DNA of 64,000 nt from Sva-07 sp963715825 (GCA_963715825.1 CAVQSI010000027.1:186001-250000), one strand, 5' to 3'; shown: positions 8,863 through 17,922, counted from the first letter of the stretch. Numbers and translations are program-made. Notes: generated by a model from the sequence alone, not told the origin.

Positions 8863-10302
8863 ATGTCTCGACAGGTCGCTGCCGTGTTCGATCTCGATCG
8901 GACACTGATCACGTCGTCGTCCGCGACCGTGTTCCGCAAACATCTCGCAGAACACGGTCTCGGCGGCGCTCACGACCTGCCGCTCGTCGACGTGTTCACC
9001 CGGTTCTACGAGCAGTTCGGCGAGAACTGGCTGCTCATGCAACCGGCGCGGCTCGCGAGCCGGGCGTCAGCGGGATGGAGCACCGCTACCGTCGAGCAGG
9101 CGATGCGAGCGGCCGCCGACGAACTCGCGACCCTGTTGCTGCCCGGCGCGGCCAAGGCGATCGAGGAGCACCGCGCGGCGGGGCGCCTGCTCGTCATCGC
9201 GACCACGTCACCGATGCCGTTCGTCGAGCCGTTCGCCGAGCGCCTCGGGTTCGACGCCACCGTTGCCACGCAGTGGGAACGCGAGGACGGCCCCGACGGT
9301 GAGGTGTTCACGGGTCGCATGCTCGGGCCGTTCGTGTGGGGACGCACCAAGGCCGATGCCGTGAAGCAGTGGGCCGACGAGCACGGTGTCAGCCTCGCCG
9401 AGTCGTGGGCGTACAGCGACAGCTACTTCGACGCTCCGCTGCTGGCGAAGGTCGGCCACCCCGTGGTGGTCAACCCGGACCTGCAGATGCGGATCACCGC
9501 GACGATCCGCGGGTGGCCGGTGGTGCACTTCGATCGCTCCGAGGGCGTGTCGAAGATCCTCGGGCGCGAGCTGCAGGAGTGGGGCCGCCCGTTCATGCGC
9601 CAGGAGATCGTCACACCGAACGCTCGCATCGAGTTCGAGGGCCTCGAGAACATCCCGGCGTCCGGCCCGGCCATTCTGGTGTTCAACCATCGTTCGTACT
9701 TCGACCCACTCGTGATGGGCCTCGTGATCGCCAAGACGGGACGCAACGTCCGCGGCCTCGGCAAGAAGGAGGTGTTCGACGTCCCGATCCTCGGTCGCTT
9801 GATGAAGGCCTCGGGAGGGATCCGCGTCGATCGCGGCACGGGCTCCGACGAGCCGCTCGACGCCGCGATCGCTGCGATCGAAGCCGGCGAGCTGCTGATG
9901 ATCGCCCCCGAGGGCACCATTCCTCGCGGTCCCGCCTTCTTCGACCCGGTGTTGAAGGGGCGTTGGGGTGCGGCGCGCATCGCCGAAGCCACGGGCGCCC
10001 CGGTCATCCCGGTCGGGCTCTGGGGCACCGAGAAGGTGTGGCCCCGCAGTTCGCGGCTGCCCAAGGTCTCGCTGACCGACCGCCCGCTCGTGACCGTCTC
10101 CGTCGGCGGGCCGGTCAAACTGAACCATCGCAGCCCCGACGCCGACACCAAGAAGATCATGAAGGCGCTGAGCGCGCAGTTGCCGTCCGAGGCCCGGGTG
10201 CGCCGCACCCCGACGCCCGAGGAATTGGCGCTCACCTATCCACCCGGGTATCACGGAGATCCCGAGGCCGAGCTCGAACGCCGCCCCGGCACCGACACCT
10301 GA
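8863..10302 (+). CDS. HAD-IB phosphatase fused to PlsC-type acyltransferase
   Basis: A 479-residue two-domain enzyme. Residues 1-230 form a HAD-IB phosphatase-like domain with motif I FDLDRTL, motif II IATTSP and motif III/IV YSDSYFDAPLL. Residues 250-450 form a 1-acyl-glycerol-3-phosphate acyltransferase (PlsC) domain with the HX4D motif in FNHRSYFDPL, GGIRVDRG and APEGTIPRG. It probably acylates lysophosphatidate at the membrane and/or dephosphorylates phosphatidate. This architecture is common in actinobacteria. The next gene, 15 bases downstream, is a WS/DGAT, so the pair fits the path from lysophosphatidate to diacylglycerol to triacylglycerol or wax ester. Confidence 0.88.
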   Translation: MSRQVAAVFDLDRTLITSSSATVFRKHLAEHGLGGAHDLPLVDVFTRFYEQFGENWLLMQPARLASRASAGWSTATVEQAMRAAADELATLLLPGAAKAIEEHRAAGRLLVIATTSPMPFVEPFAERLGFDATVATQWEREDGPDGEVFTGRMLGPFVWGRTKADAVKQWADEHGVSLAESWAYSDSYFDAPLLAKVGHPVVVNPDLQMRITATIRGWPVVHFDRSEGVSKILGRELQEWGRPFMRQEIVTPNARIEFEGLENIPASGPAILVFNHRSYFDPLVMGLVIAKTGRNVRGLGKKEVFDVPILGRLMKASGGIRVDRGTGSDEPLDAAIAAIEAGELLMIAPEGTIPRGPAFFDPVLKGRWGAARIAEATGAPVIPVGLWGTEKVWPRSSRLPKVSLTDRPLVTVSVGGPVKLNHRSPDADTKKIMKALSAQLPSEARVRRTPTPEELALTYPPGYHGDPEAELERRPGTDT

Positions 10303-10317
10303 CGAAGCGAGACCAAC

Positions 10318-11778
10318 ATGGCCGAGACCCGAGAGCGCGAGACACGGTTCAGCGACCGTATGTCCGACCACGAAGCCCTGATGTGGAACGTGGAGAAGGA
10401 TCCGTGGTTGAACCCGAGCGGCGCATCGCTCACGCTGCTCGACGGACCGATCGACAAGGAACACTTCCGTCGCACGATGCGGCGAGCGGTCGCCAAGATC
10501 CCGCGTCTGTACGAGCGCGTCGTGCCCGGTCTCGGCCGACTCGCGCCGCCGGCATGGGTGCCGGACCCCGAGTTCGACGTCGACTTCCACGTCCGCCACG
10601 TTCGGCTGCCCAAACCGGGCACCGAGCGCCAGCTGTTCGACCTCGCCGCGCAGCTCTACCAGGAGCCGCTCGACCGCACCCGCCCGTTGTGGCGTTTCGT
10701 GCTGATCGACGGGCTGAAGGGCGGGCGCTCTGCGATCTGGGCGATCGTGCATCACGCGGTCAGCGACGGCATCGGTCAGTTGCGCATGGCCGAGATGTAC
10801 CAGCAGTTCGAGCCCGATGCGCCGATGCCCGACGACATCGATCTCGAGGCGATCGTCACCGAGGCTGTCGAAACCCACCACGCCAAGCAGCTCGGCGGCG
10901 ACCTGACCGACGGGTTCCCCACCGCCGTCGGGCAGTCGCTCGCTCACTTGGTGCGCCGTCAGCTCGGCGTCGCACGCCGCGTCGCCGGCGAGGTCGTGAT
11001 CTGGCCAGCCGACCCGCAGCGGGCGAAGGACTCGATCGACGGCGTCGTCGAGATGGTCTCGTCGACGCTCGGTGCCCTCACCGGTTCGGGCAACGAGGTC
11101 GAGGGCGGGTCACCGCTGTGGAAGGAGCGCTCGCGCCACCGTCAGCTCGAACACGTCTCGGTACCGCTCGACGAGCTGAAAGCGGCGTCGAAGCGATTCG
11201 GTGTGACCGTCAACGACGTCTTCCTCGCCGGCATGGTCGAGGGCGCGGTTCGCTACCACGCCGACCGCGACATCGAGGTCGACGCGTTCAACACCAGCTT
11301 CGTGCTCAGCACCCGTCACGACAGCGCGATCGGTGGCAACTCGTTCACGCCCGTGCCCGTGCAGGTGCCCGGCACGTCGATGCCGCTCGCCGAGCGCGTC
11401 GCCGACATCCACACCCGACTCGCCGAGAAGCGCGAGGCGATGGAGCACAGCGGTGGCGGCATGAGCGCGCTGTCGGGCGTCGCCAACTGGCTGCCGACGT
11501 CGGTGATCACCAGCGCCGCTCGCGCAGCGGCTGGCAAGATCGACTTCGCCACGTCGAACCTGCGGGGTGCTCCGATCCCGCTCTACGTGTCGGGCGCCCG
11601 CGTGCTGTACATCGTCACGATGGGTCCCGTCGCCGGTACGGCGTGCAACGCGACGGCGCTGAGCTACGAGAACAGCTTCGACGTCGGCCTGTTCATCGAC
11701 CCGACCGCCATCGAAGCACCCGGCGACTTCCGCGACGCCGTCGACTCGGCGTTCCAGGACCTCCTCGCCCTGTCCTAG
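10318..11778 (+). CDS. Wax ester synthase/diacylglycerol acyltransferase (WS/DGAT)
   Basis: A 486-residue bifunctional acyltransferase that esterifies long alcohols or diacylglycerol with acyl-CoA, making storage lipid. The catalytic HHxxxDG motif is HHAVSDG near residue 143. The family's second conserved block is TVNDVFLAGMVEGA near residue 300, and the C-terminal GNSFTPV and SNLRGAPIPLYVSGARV blocks are present. The length matches the family. It lies in an apparent operon with the HAD-PlsC gene upstream and an alcohol dehydrogenase downstream. A second WS/DGAT lies at 44853. Confidence 0.92.
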   Translation: MAETRERETRFSDRMSDHEALMWNVEKDPWLNPSGASLTLLDGPIDKEHFRRTMRRAVAKIPRLYERVVPGLGRLAPPAWVPDPEFDVDFHVRHVRLPKPGTERQLFDLAAQLYQEPLDRTRPLWRFVLIDGLKGGRSAIWAIVHHAVSDGIGQLRMAEMYQQFEPDAPMPDDIDLEAIVTEAVETHHAKQLGGDLTDGFPTAVGQSLAHLVRRQLGVARRVAGEVVIWPADPQRAKDSIDGVVEMVSSTLGALTGSGNEVEGGSPLWKERSRHRQLEHVSVPLDELKAASKRFGVTVNDVFLAGMVEGAVRYHADRDIEVDAFNTSFVLSTRHDSAIGGNSFTPVPVQVPGTSMPLAERVADIHTRLAEKREAMEHSGGGMSALSGVANWLPTSVITSAARAAAGKIDFATSNLRGAPIPLYVSGARVLYIVTMGPVAGTACNATALSYENSFDVGLFIDPTAIEAPGDFRDAVDSAFQDLLALS

Positions 11779-11787
11779 CGTCAGACC

Positions 11788-11805
11788 GTGCGGGCTCTGT
11801 CGTGA
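11788..11805 (+). other. Possible leaderless five-codon micro-ORF coupled to the dehydrogenase start
   Basis: TAGCGT at 11776 is followed after six bases by GTG 11788. This opens a micro-ORF (VRALS) whose TGA overlaps GTG 11802 of the dehydrogenase as GTGA. It may be only a chance match. Confidence 0.25.
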
Positions 11806-12809
11806 CGCAACGCCACCGAGCCCTGGTGCTGTCCCAGCCCGGCCCGCTCACCGACGACCGGCTGCACCTGGATGACGCCGGCGCGTCGAATCCTGGCCCA
11901 GGTGAGATCGCCATCGAGGTTGCTGCATGCGGGGTGTGCCGCACGGATCTGCAGTTGGTCGAAGGGGATCTGGCCGCACGTCGACTGCCGATCGTTCCTG
12001 GCCATCAGGTGGTGGGCCGGGTGGCTGCCGTCGGCGAGGGCGTGGATCGCTGGGCCCTCGGTGATCGTGTCGGCGTCGCTTGGCTCGCCGGCGCCTGCGG
12101 GGCGTGTCGCCACTGCCGAGCCGGCAACGAGAACCTCTGCAACCGAGCGGAGTTCACCGGTTGGGATCGCAACGGCGGCTACGCGGAGTCGATGGTCGCA
12201 CGCGCCGACTTCGCGTTCCCGATTCCGGATTCGTTCTCCGACATCGACGCCGCCCCGCTGCTCTGCGGTGGCGTCATCGGCTATCGCTCCTTGCGGATCT
12301 CCGGGATACGTCCCGGCGGTCGACTCGGGCTCTACGGTTTCGGCGCTTCGGCCCTCCTTGCGCTCCAGGTCGCTCGGCACCAGGACTGCGAGGTGTACGT
12401 GGCAACGCGATCGGCCACCGAGCGTCAACGGGCGCTCGAGTTCGGCGCGGCGTGGGCGGGCGGATACGACGAGGTGCCACCGGTCGAACTCGACGCCGCC
12501 GTCACGTTCGCCCCGGTCGGATCGGTGGTCGTCGCTGCCCTGCGTGCGATCGCACCCGGTGCGACCGTCGCCATCAACGCCATCCACCTCGACGAGATCC
12601 CAGCGTTCGACTACGACCTGTTGTGGCGCGAGCGCGGGGTGCGCAGCGTGGCCAACTTCACCAGGCGTGACGCCGAGGAGTTCTTGGCCATCGCGTCGGA
12701 GATCCCGATCCGCACGGTTGCGGACGTGTATGCCCTCGGCGATGCGAACACGGCGCTCCGTCGCCTTGCGGCCGGCGAGGTCTCCGGTGCAGCCGTGCTG
12801 ACGATCTGA
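11802..12809 (+). CDS. Zinc-dependent alcohol dehydrogenase (MDR family)
   Basis: A 335-residue medium-chain dehydrogenase. CGVCRTDLQLVEG holds the catalytic zinc Cys, and GHQVVGRVAAVGEGV follows. The structural-zinc loop has CGACRHCRAGNENLC with four Cys. The nucleotide-binding loop is GLYGFGASALLALQVA, a GFGAS form of the usual GxGxxG. It probably interconverts long-chain or allylic alcohols and aldehydes with NAD(P)H, which would suit a neighbour that makes wax esters; substrate is inference. GTG 11802 is the first in-frame start. It lies 23 bases after the WS/DGAT stop and 17 before the MOSC gene. Confidence 0.85.
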   Translation: MTQRHRALVLSQPGPLTDDRLHLDDAGASNPGPGEIAIEVAACGVCRTDLQLVEGDLAARRLPIVPGHQVVGRVAAVGEGVDRWALGDRVGVAWLAGACGACRHCRAGNENLCNRAEFTGWDRNGGYAESMVARADFAFPIPDSFSDIDAAPLLCGGVIGYRSLRISGIRPGGRLGLYGFGASALLALQVARHQDCEVYVATRSATERQRALEFGAAWAGGYDEVPPVELDAAVTFAPVGSVVVAALRAIAPGATVAINAIHLDEIPAFDYDLLWRERGVRSVANFTRRDAEEFLAIASEIPIRTVADVYALGDANTALRRLAAGEVSGAAVLTI

Positions 12810-12813
12810 CGAA

Positions 12814-12819
12814 TACGGT
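12814..12819 (+). promoter_or_regulatory. -10 box (TACGGT) for leaderless MOSC gene
   Basis: TANNNT hexamer 7 bases before ATG 12827, between closely spaced genes. It suggests an internal promoter. Confidence 0.45.
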
Positions 12820-12826
12820 CGGGAAC

Positions 12827-13678
12827 ATGCACGTCTCCCAGCTCTGGCGCTACCCGGTGAAGTCGATGCTGGGAGTTCGAGTCGACTCGATCGACCTCGA
12901 CGAACTCGGCATCGTCGGCGATCGCACGTGGGCGGTGCGGGATCTCGAGCGTGGCGGCATCCGCGGTGCCAAGAAGATCGGTGCGCTGATGCGGCTCGCC
13001 GCGAGCGACGTCGCCGACGGCCACGTCGAGATCACGCTGCCCGACGGCTCCACGGTTCGCACGACGGACGCCGACGTCGACGAACGCGTGAGTGCGGCGC
13101 TCGGTCATCGGGTGCGACTCGAACGCCTCCGGCCGGCGGACGACCTCGAGCACTACCGCCGGGGAGCTCCCGACTCCGACGATGTCGTCGCCGAACTCCG
13201 CGGCATCTTCGGGCGCGACGACGACGAGCCGTTCCCCGACTTCTCGGTCTTCCCGCCGATCATCGCCGAGTTCGAGTCGCCACCCGGCACGTACTACGAC
13301 GCCTTCCCCCTGATGGTGATGTCCGAGGCGGCACTCACCGCGCTCGCTGCGGCCCTGCCCGAGTCGAACACCGACATCCGCCGGTTCCGACCGTCGTTCG
13401 TGGTCGACACCGGCGACGACGGCTCCGACGCGGCGACACCCGGCCACCCCGAGTTCGACTGGACCGGGCGCCGAGCGACGATCGGCGGCGCGACGATCGA
13501 GTTCGGTGCGCCGTGTCCTCGCTGTGTGATGGTGACGCAGGAAATCAACGACGAGGTGCCTGCCGATCGGGCCGTGTTGCGTCACATCGTGCGCGACCTC
13601 GATCAGAATCTCGGGGTGTATGCGACCATCGTGGTCCCCGGCGAGATCCGCGCCGGGGAATCGATGACGTTCGTCTGA
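12827..13678 (+). CDS. MOSC domain protein (molybdenum-cofactor sulfurase C-terminal type)
   Basis: A 283-residue protein with the MOSC N-terminal beta-barrel (LWRYPVKSMLGVRVDSIDLDELGIVGDR) followed by a MOSC domain. The conserved Cys is in CPRCVMVTQE near residue 230, and FRPSFVVDT comes before it. MOSC proteins bind or transfer sulfur or act on N-hydroxylated substrates with molybdenum cofactor. No other molybdenum-cofactor genes are in view, so the partner is unknown. The length is standard for the free-standing actinobacterial form. Confidence 0.85.
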   Translation: MHVSQLWRYPVKSMLGVRVDSIDLDELGIVGDRTWAVRDLERGGIRGAKKIGALMRLAASDVADGHVEITLPDGSTVRTTDADVDERVSAALGHRVRLERLRPADDLEHYRRGAPDSDDVVAELRGIFGRDDDEPFPDFSVFPPIIAEFESPPGTYYDAFPLMVMSEAALTALAAALPESNTDIRRFRPSFVVDTGDDGSDAATPGHPEFDWTGRRATIGGATIEFGAPCPRCVMVTQEINDEVPADRAVLRHIVRDLDQNLGVYATIVVPGEIRAGESMTFV

Positions 13679-13690
13679 GTCCGAGCCGGT

Positions 13691-15286
13691 TCAGGGGCTG
13701 GCGACGAACGAGTTGAAGATCTCGTCGGCGGCGTCGAGGTCGCGCGGCTCCACGGCCTGGATGAGCACGCGGGCCAGGAACGTGCCGTCCTCGGGCGTCA
13801 CCGCGACGACGAAGATCGAGGTGCTCGTTCCTCCGCAGTTGGTGTAGAGGTCGAGCGAACCGGTGTACAGCACGTCGCTGTACGGACTGCGTCCCTCGTA
13901 GGTGCACTGATCCGACAGGTCGAGTTCGTCGAGCGTCAGGTCGATGTCGGCCGCCGTCCGAGTCCCCGTTGCTTCGATGATGACGCCGGGCGTGTCGAAG
14001 GTGTTCAGGAACGAGTCGAGGCTCGGCGCGGCGTACAGGCTCGGCCCGAACGACTCGATCGGCGTTCCGTCGATGTCGCTCCACTCGACCGGGACCGATG
14101 CGGTGATCGAACCGGAATCGTCGCTGACCGAGACGTACTCGGTGTAGGTCTCGGCCGCAATGGCGGGGTCGTCGCCGACGGCCACGTCCTCGTCGAACTC
14201 CTGGGCGAACGAGAACGACAGTTCGAGCGGCGTGCCGTTGAGCTGGCCCTCGTAGACCTCCTCGGTGGCGAAGCGGAGGACCTCGATGCTCATCGTGGCA
14301 TCCGCGCCGTTCGTGCGGATCACGTCGCAGTAGTCGCTCATCGTGCCGTCGACGGCGAGGTCGAGCCCCTCGAGGCGGGTGATGATGTCACCCGGCTCGA
14401 TGCCTGCGGCATCGGCAGGTGAGCCGCTGTCGACGCTCGCCACCCAGATACCGCTCGTGCCCGCTCCGTCGTTGACGGCTTCGCCGTTGATGCCGATCGA
14501 CTCGACGTTCTCGCCCGCCGCCAGCCGTTCGATGATCGGTCGGGCGTCGGCGGCCGAGATCGCATAGTTCTGGTCGCTCTCGTCGATGCCCGAGTAGTTG
14601 ATGCCGACGATCTGTCCTTGCTCGTCGAGCAACGGGCCGCCCGAGTTGCCACCGCGGATCCGCGCATCGTGCTCCAGCACCTCGTCGACCGATGCCCACG
14701 ATGTCTCGCCGCTCGCCGTCGTTGCACTGACGATGCCGCGGGTCAGCGTGTAGTCGACGTCCTCGATCGAGTTGGCATCGCTGGCCGGGAACCCGGCGGC
14801 GTACACATCGAGTCCCGGAGCCACGTCGTCGGTGCGGTAGTCGAGCGGGGTGTAGCCGTCGCCTTCGAGTCGGATGACCGCGAGGTCCGAGCACTCGCTG
14901 ACACCGAGTACCTGCGCATTGATCGGGTCATTCTCGCCGGACACGAAGACACGCAGCAGCGCAGCGCCGGTGACGACGTGGTTGTTGGTGACGACGAGTC
15001 CGTCGTCGGAGATGATGACCCCGCTGCCGACGCCGGCCGAGTTGCGCTGTTCGCCCACCTCCGGGTCGATGAAGGTGCCTTCCGCCGCGATCTTGACGAC
15101 CGACTGCTCGGCCTGGGCGATGTCGAACACCGCCGGCTCGGTGGTCGTTGGTTCGGTCGCCGATGGTTTGCTCGTGTCGGACGGCGCGTCCGTCGCCGTG
15201 GTCTCGACGGCCACGTCGGCGCTTCCACCGCCACACGCCGCAAGGAGCATCACACCCGCCGCCATGATCATCCGACTCGCCCGCAC
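13691..15286 (-). CDS. HtrA/DegP-type trypsin-like protease with PDZ domain, lipoprotein
   Basis: A 531-residue envelope protease. The signal peptide ends at a lipobox (LLAAC), followed by a Ser/Thr/Glu linker. The trypsin-like triad is visible: His in VTNNHVVTGA, Asp in CSDLAVIRLEG, Ser in IRGGNSGGPLLDEQG. A PDZ domain follows (GIWVASVDSGSPADAAGIEPGDIITRLEG). The last 150 residues are an extra domain not usual in DegP, with two Cys (SDQCTYEG and LYTNCGG). GTG 15286 has GGAGG upstream. It probably does protein quality control at the cell surface. It converges on the MOSC gene with a 12-base gap. Confidence 0.9.
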   Translation of the reverse strand: MRASRMIMAAGVMLLAACGGGSADVAVETTATDAPSDTSKPSATEPTTTEPAVFDIAQAEQSVVKIAAEGTFIDPEVGEQRNSAGVGSGVIISDDGLVVTNNHVVTGAALLRVFVSGENDPINAQVLGVSECSDLAVIRLEGDGYTPLDYRTDDVAPGLDVYAAGFPASDANSIEDVDYTLTRGIVSATTASGETSWASVDEVLEHDARIRGGNSGGPLLDEQGQIVGINYSGIDESDQNYAISAADARPIIERLAAGENVESIGINGEAVNDGAGTSGIWVASVDSGSPADAAGIEPGDIITRLEGLDLAVDGTMSDYCDVIRTNGADATMSIEVLRFATEEVYEGQLNGTPLELSFSFAQEFDEDVAVGDDPAIAAETYTEYVSVSDDSGSITASVPVEWSDIDGTPIESFGPSLYAAPSLDSFLNTFDTPGVIIEATGTRTAADIDLTLDELDLSDQCTYEGRSPYSDVLYTGSLDLYTNCGGTSTSIFVVAVTPEDGTFLARVLIQAVEPRDLDAADEIFNSFVASP

Positions 15287-15380
15287 GGCTGCCTCCCTGG
15301 TTGTGCTGATCGATCACTCGTGAACGTACGCCCGCGTCCCGACTGGAAACATAGGCGAACGTCCCGAAGAGTAGCCAGCG

Positions 15381-15998
15381 TCATCGGGGCCTGGCGACAC
15401 CCCAGTAGTGGTACGACGCGATCTTCGGGCCGGGCAGATACGCCGAGTCGGACTCGACGAGTTCGAAGCCGCCGGACTCGATCAACGCCGGGATCGGCCG
15501 GGTGATGTGGCACCCGCCGGCGAAGCGGGTCCAGACCGGATCGACGCGGTGCTGCCATCGGCGCACGGACTCGTCGGGTGCTTCGCCGTGCTCCGAGAAC
15601 ACGAGCTCTCCGCCGGGCTTCAGGACCCGGTGCATCTGGGCGAGGGCTCGATCGGCGTCGGCAATCGAACACAGCGTGTAGGTGAGCACGACCGTGTCGA
15701 CGCTGTGGTCGTCGAGGGGGATCTCTTCGCCGGGCAGATCGAGCCAGCGCACGTCGAGGTCGGTGGCTGCCAACGCATCGGCGGCCTTGCGGCGCATGCC
15801 CGCCGACGGTTCCAGTCCCCAGACGAACTCGACGGTCGACCGGTCGTAGAACGGCAGGTTGAACCCCGGCCCCATGCCCACTTCGAGGACCCGACCGGTG
15901 GCCCGTGGGACGACCCTGCGTCGCTGCTTGGCGATGTCGCCGCCCCCGCAGGCGAGCCCGACGAGGTGTGGCAGTACGTGGGTGCCGTAGATGCCCAT
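15381..15998 (-). CDS. Class I SAM-dependent methyltransferase
   Basis: A 205-residue methyltransferase. The SAM-binding motif I is VLEVGMGPGFNLPFYD. Motif II-like sequence is GLEPSAGMRRKA, post-motif is VDTVVLTYTLCSIAD, and LKPGGELVFSEHG follows. It ends with SYHYWGVARPR. The true start is ATG 15998 (MGIYGTHVLPHLV); the frame is open further upstream only across the neighbouring gene. The ATG lies 4 bases after the stop of the PhyH-type oxygenase, so the two form an operon. The substrate is unknown; relatives are annotated as methyltransferase type 11 or phospholipid methyltransferase-like. Confidence 0.85.
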   Translation of the reverse strand: MGIYGTHVLPHLVGLACGGGDIAKQRRRVVPRATGRVLEVGMGPGFNLPFYDRSTVEFVWGLEPSAGMRRKAADALAATDLDVRWLDLPGEEIPLDDHSVDTVVLTYTLCSIADADRALAQMHRVLKPGGELVFSEHGEAPDESVRRWQHRVDPVWTRFAGGCHITRPIPALIESGGFELVESDSAYLPGPKIASYHYWGVARPR

Positions 15999-16002
15999 TG
16001 GT

Positions 16003-16896
16003 TCATTGGTTCTTCTGGTACGGCGACATGTCGAGCCGGGGATAGCGCTGCTGCACGTCGCGGCGGGTCTGGTCGTTCCAGTAGGCGTCGCCGGGTCGGG
16101 GGAAACCGAACAGGTCACGTTCGCGCACCGTGGTGCGCTCGATCACCTCGACGAAGCCGGGATGCTGAGCGTGGTTCGGCCACGCCATCTTGCCGGCCCA
16201 TGCCGGGCCGCGTGCTTGGTAGTCGGCGAGGATGGCGAAACGGGAACGGCCCGGTTCGGTGAAGTCGGTCCCCCGGTGGAACACGTCGGTCCGGTAGACG
16301 AACAGCGATCCCGCCGGGCCGGTCACCGGGACCTCGACGTCGGCGAACGTGCCCCGCGGTACCGAGAACGGCCAGCCCGGTTCGCATTCGTCGGGCACCA
16401 TCGGCACGTGCGCAGTGTGGCGGGTCGGGACGACGGCGGTCGGACCGTCGAGCGCGGTGACGTCGGAGAGCAGCACGAATGACGTCAGCTGGGTGCCGAC
16501 GCCATCAGCGCGGGGGACCACCAACGAGTGGTTGCCGAAATCGCGGTGGTGCGGCTGGTCGTAGTCGATGGCACCGGCGTACTTGGCCCAGATCTCGCAC
16601 TTGTAGAGCTGCAGGTCGTGAGTGCCGAGGTAGCGCTCGACCAGGTCGACGAGGTCGGGATGGAAGGCGAGCCGGTTGAGTGCCCACCCCATCGTGGGGA
16701 ACAGGCGCAGCCCGGCGAATTGGCTGCGCGAGTAGCGGGCGTGCGCCGACGGATCGGCGAAGAACTCCGCCGGTCGGGGGAACTCGTCCCAGAGGCTCGC
16801 CTGTGCGGCGGCGAGTTCGTCGTCGTCGAGGAAGCCCGGCACGAGCGTGTAGCCCTGTGTGCGAATCTCGTCGAGGTGGGTGTCGCCGACGTGCAT
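16003..16896 (-). CDS. Phytanoyl-CoA dioxygenase (PhyH) family protein
   Basis: A 297-residue non-heme Fe(II)/2-oxoglutarate oxygenase of the PhyH family. The iron-binding HxD is in QPHHRDFGNHSLVV, near residue 117. The distal His and the 2-oxoglutarate-binding Arg fit FHRGTDFTEPGRSRFAI near residue 222. The N-terminal FLDDDELAAAQASLWDEFP is typical. It would hydroxylate a small molecule or acyl chain. The methyltransferase downstream is co-transcribed, so the two may modify one compound; this is inference. AAGACT lies 6 bases before ATG, a weak leaderless-type box. Confidence 0.82.
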   Translation of the reverse strand: MHVGDTHLDEIRTQGYTLVPGFLDDDELAAAQASLWDEFPRPAEFFADPSAHARYSRSQFAGLRLFPTMGWALNRLAFHPDLVDLVERYLGTHDLQLYKCEIWAKYAGAIDYDQPHHRDFGNHSLVVPRADGVGTQLTSFVLLSDVTALDGPTAVVPTRHTAHVPMVPDECEPGWPFSVPRGTFADVEVPVTGPAGSLFVYRTDVFHRGTDFTEPGRSRFAILADYQARGPAWAGKMAWPNHAQHPGFVEVIERTTVRERDLFGFPRPGDAYWNDQTRRDVQQRYPRLDMSPYQKNQ

Positions 16897-16918
16897 GGCA
16901 CCAGTCTTCCAGGTGCGG

Positions 16919-17392
16919 TCAGGCCGCCGAGGGGTACGAGCGTGTCATCACCCGGGTGCCGTGGCGGACGACCACGGTGCCGACCGGATAGGTCGCACAG
17001 ATCTGATGGATGCAGTCGACGTGTTCGTCGATGATCGACTCGATCAGGTCGTCGACATCGCCGCGGACGTCCAGCTCGTCGTCAGCGTCGGCGAGATCGA
17101 GCGACGCCCGGTCGTGGGCGGTCTCCTCGAACAGCTCGATCCACCCGGTTCGATCGAGCCAGTCGAACACGGCGTCGCGAAGGTCGTCCTCGGTCACGCC
17201 GGGACGCTCGGCAACCATCGCCGTGGTGGTGGCGAACCCACTGGCCAATCCGGGAAAGCCCCGAACGCAGCCGCATCGGTCGCCGGAGGTGCACTCGGCG
17301 GCCAACGGTGTGACCAGCTCACCTTCGACGGTGAAGCTGTAGTCGTCGGGGCTCGTCCCCTGCAGTTCGTTCGTGGCGATCAGGACCAACAT
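16919..17392 (-). CDS. Conserved actinobacterial protein of unknown function (DUF7715-like)
   Basis: A 157-residue soluble acidic protein beginning MLVLIATNELQGTSPDDYSF, an opening I associate with short actinobacterial proteins of unknown function. It contains three Cys in SGDRCGCVRGFPGL and one in DCIHQICATY, and a likely helical middle rich in Asp/Glu. The preceding open frame back to 17521 is not needed: ATG 17392 has a good Shine-Dalgarno (CGAGGAG, six bases). No known catalytic motif. It is 22 bases from the PhyH gene on the same strand, so it may head that transcription unit. Confidence 0.6.
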   Translation of the reverse strand: MLVLIATNELQGTSPDDYSFTVEGELVTPLAAECTSGDRCGCVRGFPGLASGFATTTAMVAERPGVTEDDLRDAVFDWLDRTGWIELFEETAHDRASLDLADADDELDVRGDVDDLIESIIDEHVDCIHQICATYPVGTVVVRHGTRVMTRSYPSAA

Positions 17393-17478
17393 GGCGTACT
17401 CCTCGTGGTGCTCGTGCCACCCGGTGGATGGCGGCGTCTGTGGCCAGTGTGAACGAGGGGTGTGCCAGAGTTGCCCCG

Positions 17479-17922
17479 ATGCCCTACCGACACGTCCAGC
17501 GTGCGCCAGCGATGTATGCACTGGCCGCCGCCGGTGTCATCTCGGTCGCCCTGTGGGCGATGGCCGATCGACGCAGCGATGTGGGCAGCTGGTGGTTTGC
17601 GGCGCTCGGCGTGCTGCTGATTGCGATCGGGCTGGTCGCCGCCCGCCTGACGGTCACCGTCGACGATGTGTCGGTGACCGCCACGTTCGGTTGGGGCTGG
17701 CCGCGACGACGCATCGACCGCGACGAGATCGAGGCGGCCGTCCACGTCCGCAACAGTTGGTGGACCGGCTGGGGTCTGCGCAGGGTTCCCCGAGGCTGGA
17801 TGTTCAACAACGCAGGGCGCGAGGCGGTCGAGCTGGCGCTGAGCTCCGGCAAGGTGTTCCGGATCGGAACCGATCAACCCGCCGAGCTGCTGGCAGCGCT
17901 CGATCGGGCCCAGACCGCGTAG
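17479..17922 (+). CDS. Small two-TM membrane protein with PH-like domain (DUF3093-like)
   Basis: A 147-residue protein with two hydrophobic helices (about residues 10-30 and 37-57) followed by a soluble beta-rich domain with RLTVTVDDVSVTATFGWGWPRRRI and RVPRGWMFNNAGREAVEL, the pattern of bacterial PH-like membrane proteins such as DUF3093. Function unknown. ATG 17479 is chosen as the first Met before the hydrophobic segment. The 3' end overlaps the convergent methyltransferase by 49 bases, longer than usual for convergent neighbours here. Confidence 0.65.
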   Translation: MPYRHVQRAPAMYALAAAGVISVALWAMADRRSDVGSWWFAALGVLLIAIGLVAARLTVTVDDVSVTATFGWGWPRRRIDRDEIEAAVHVRNSWWTGWGLRRVPRGWMFNNAGREAVELALSSGKVFRIGTDQPAELLAALDRAQTA

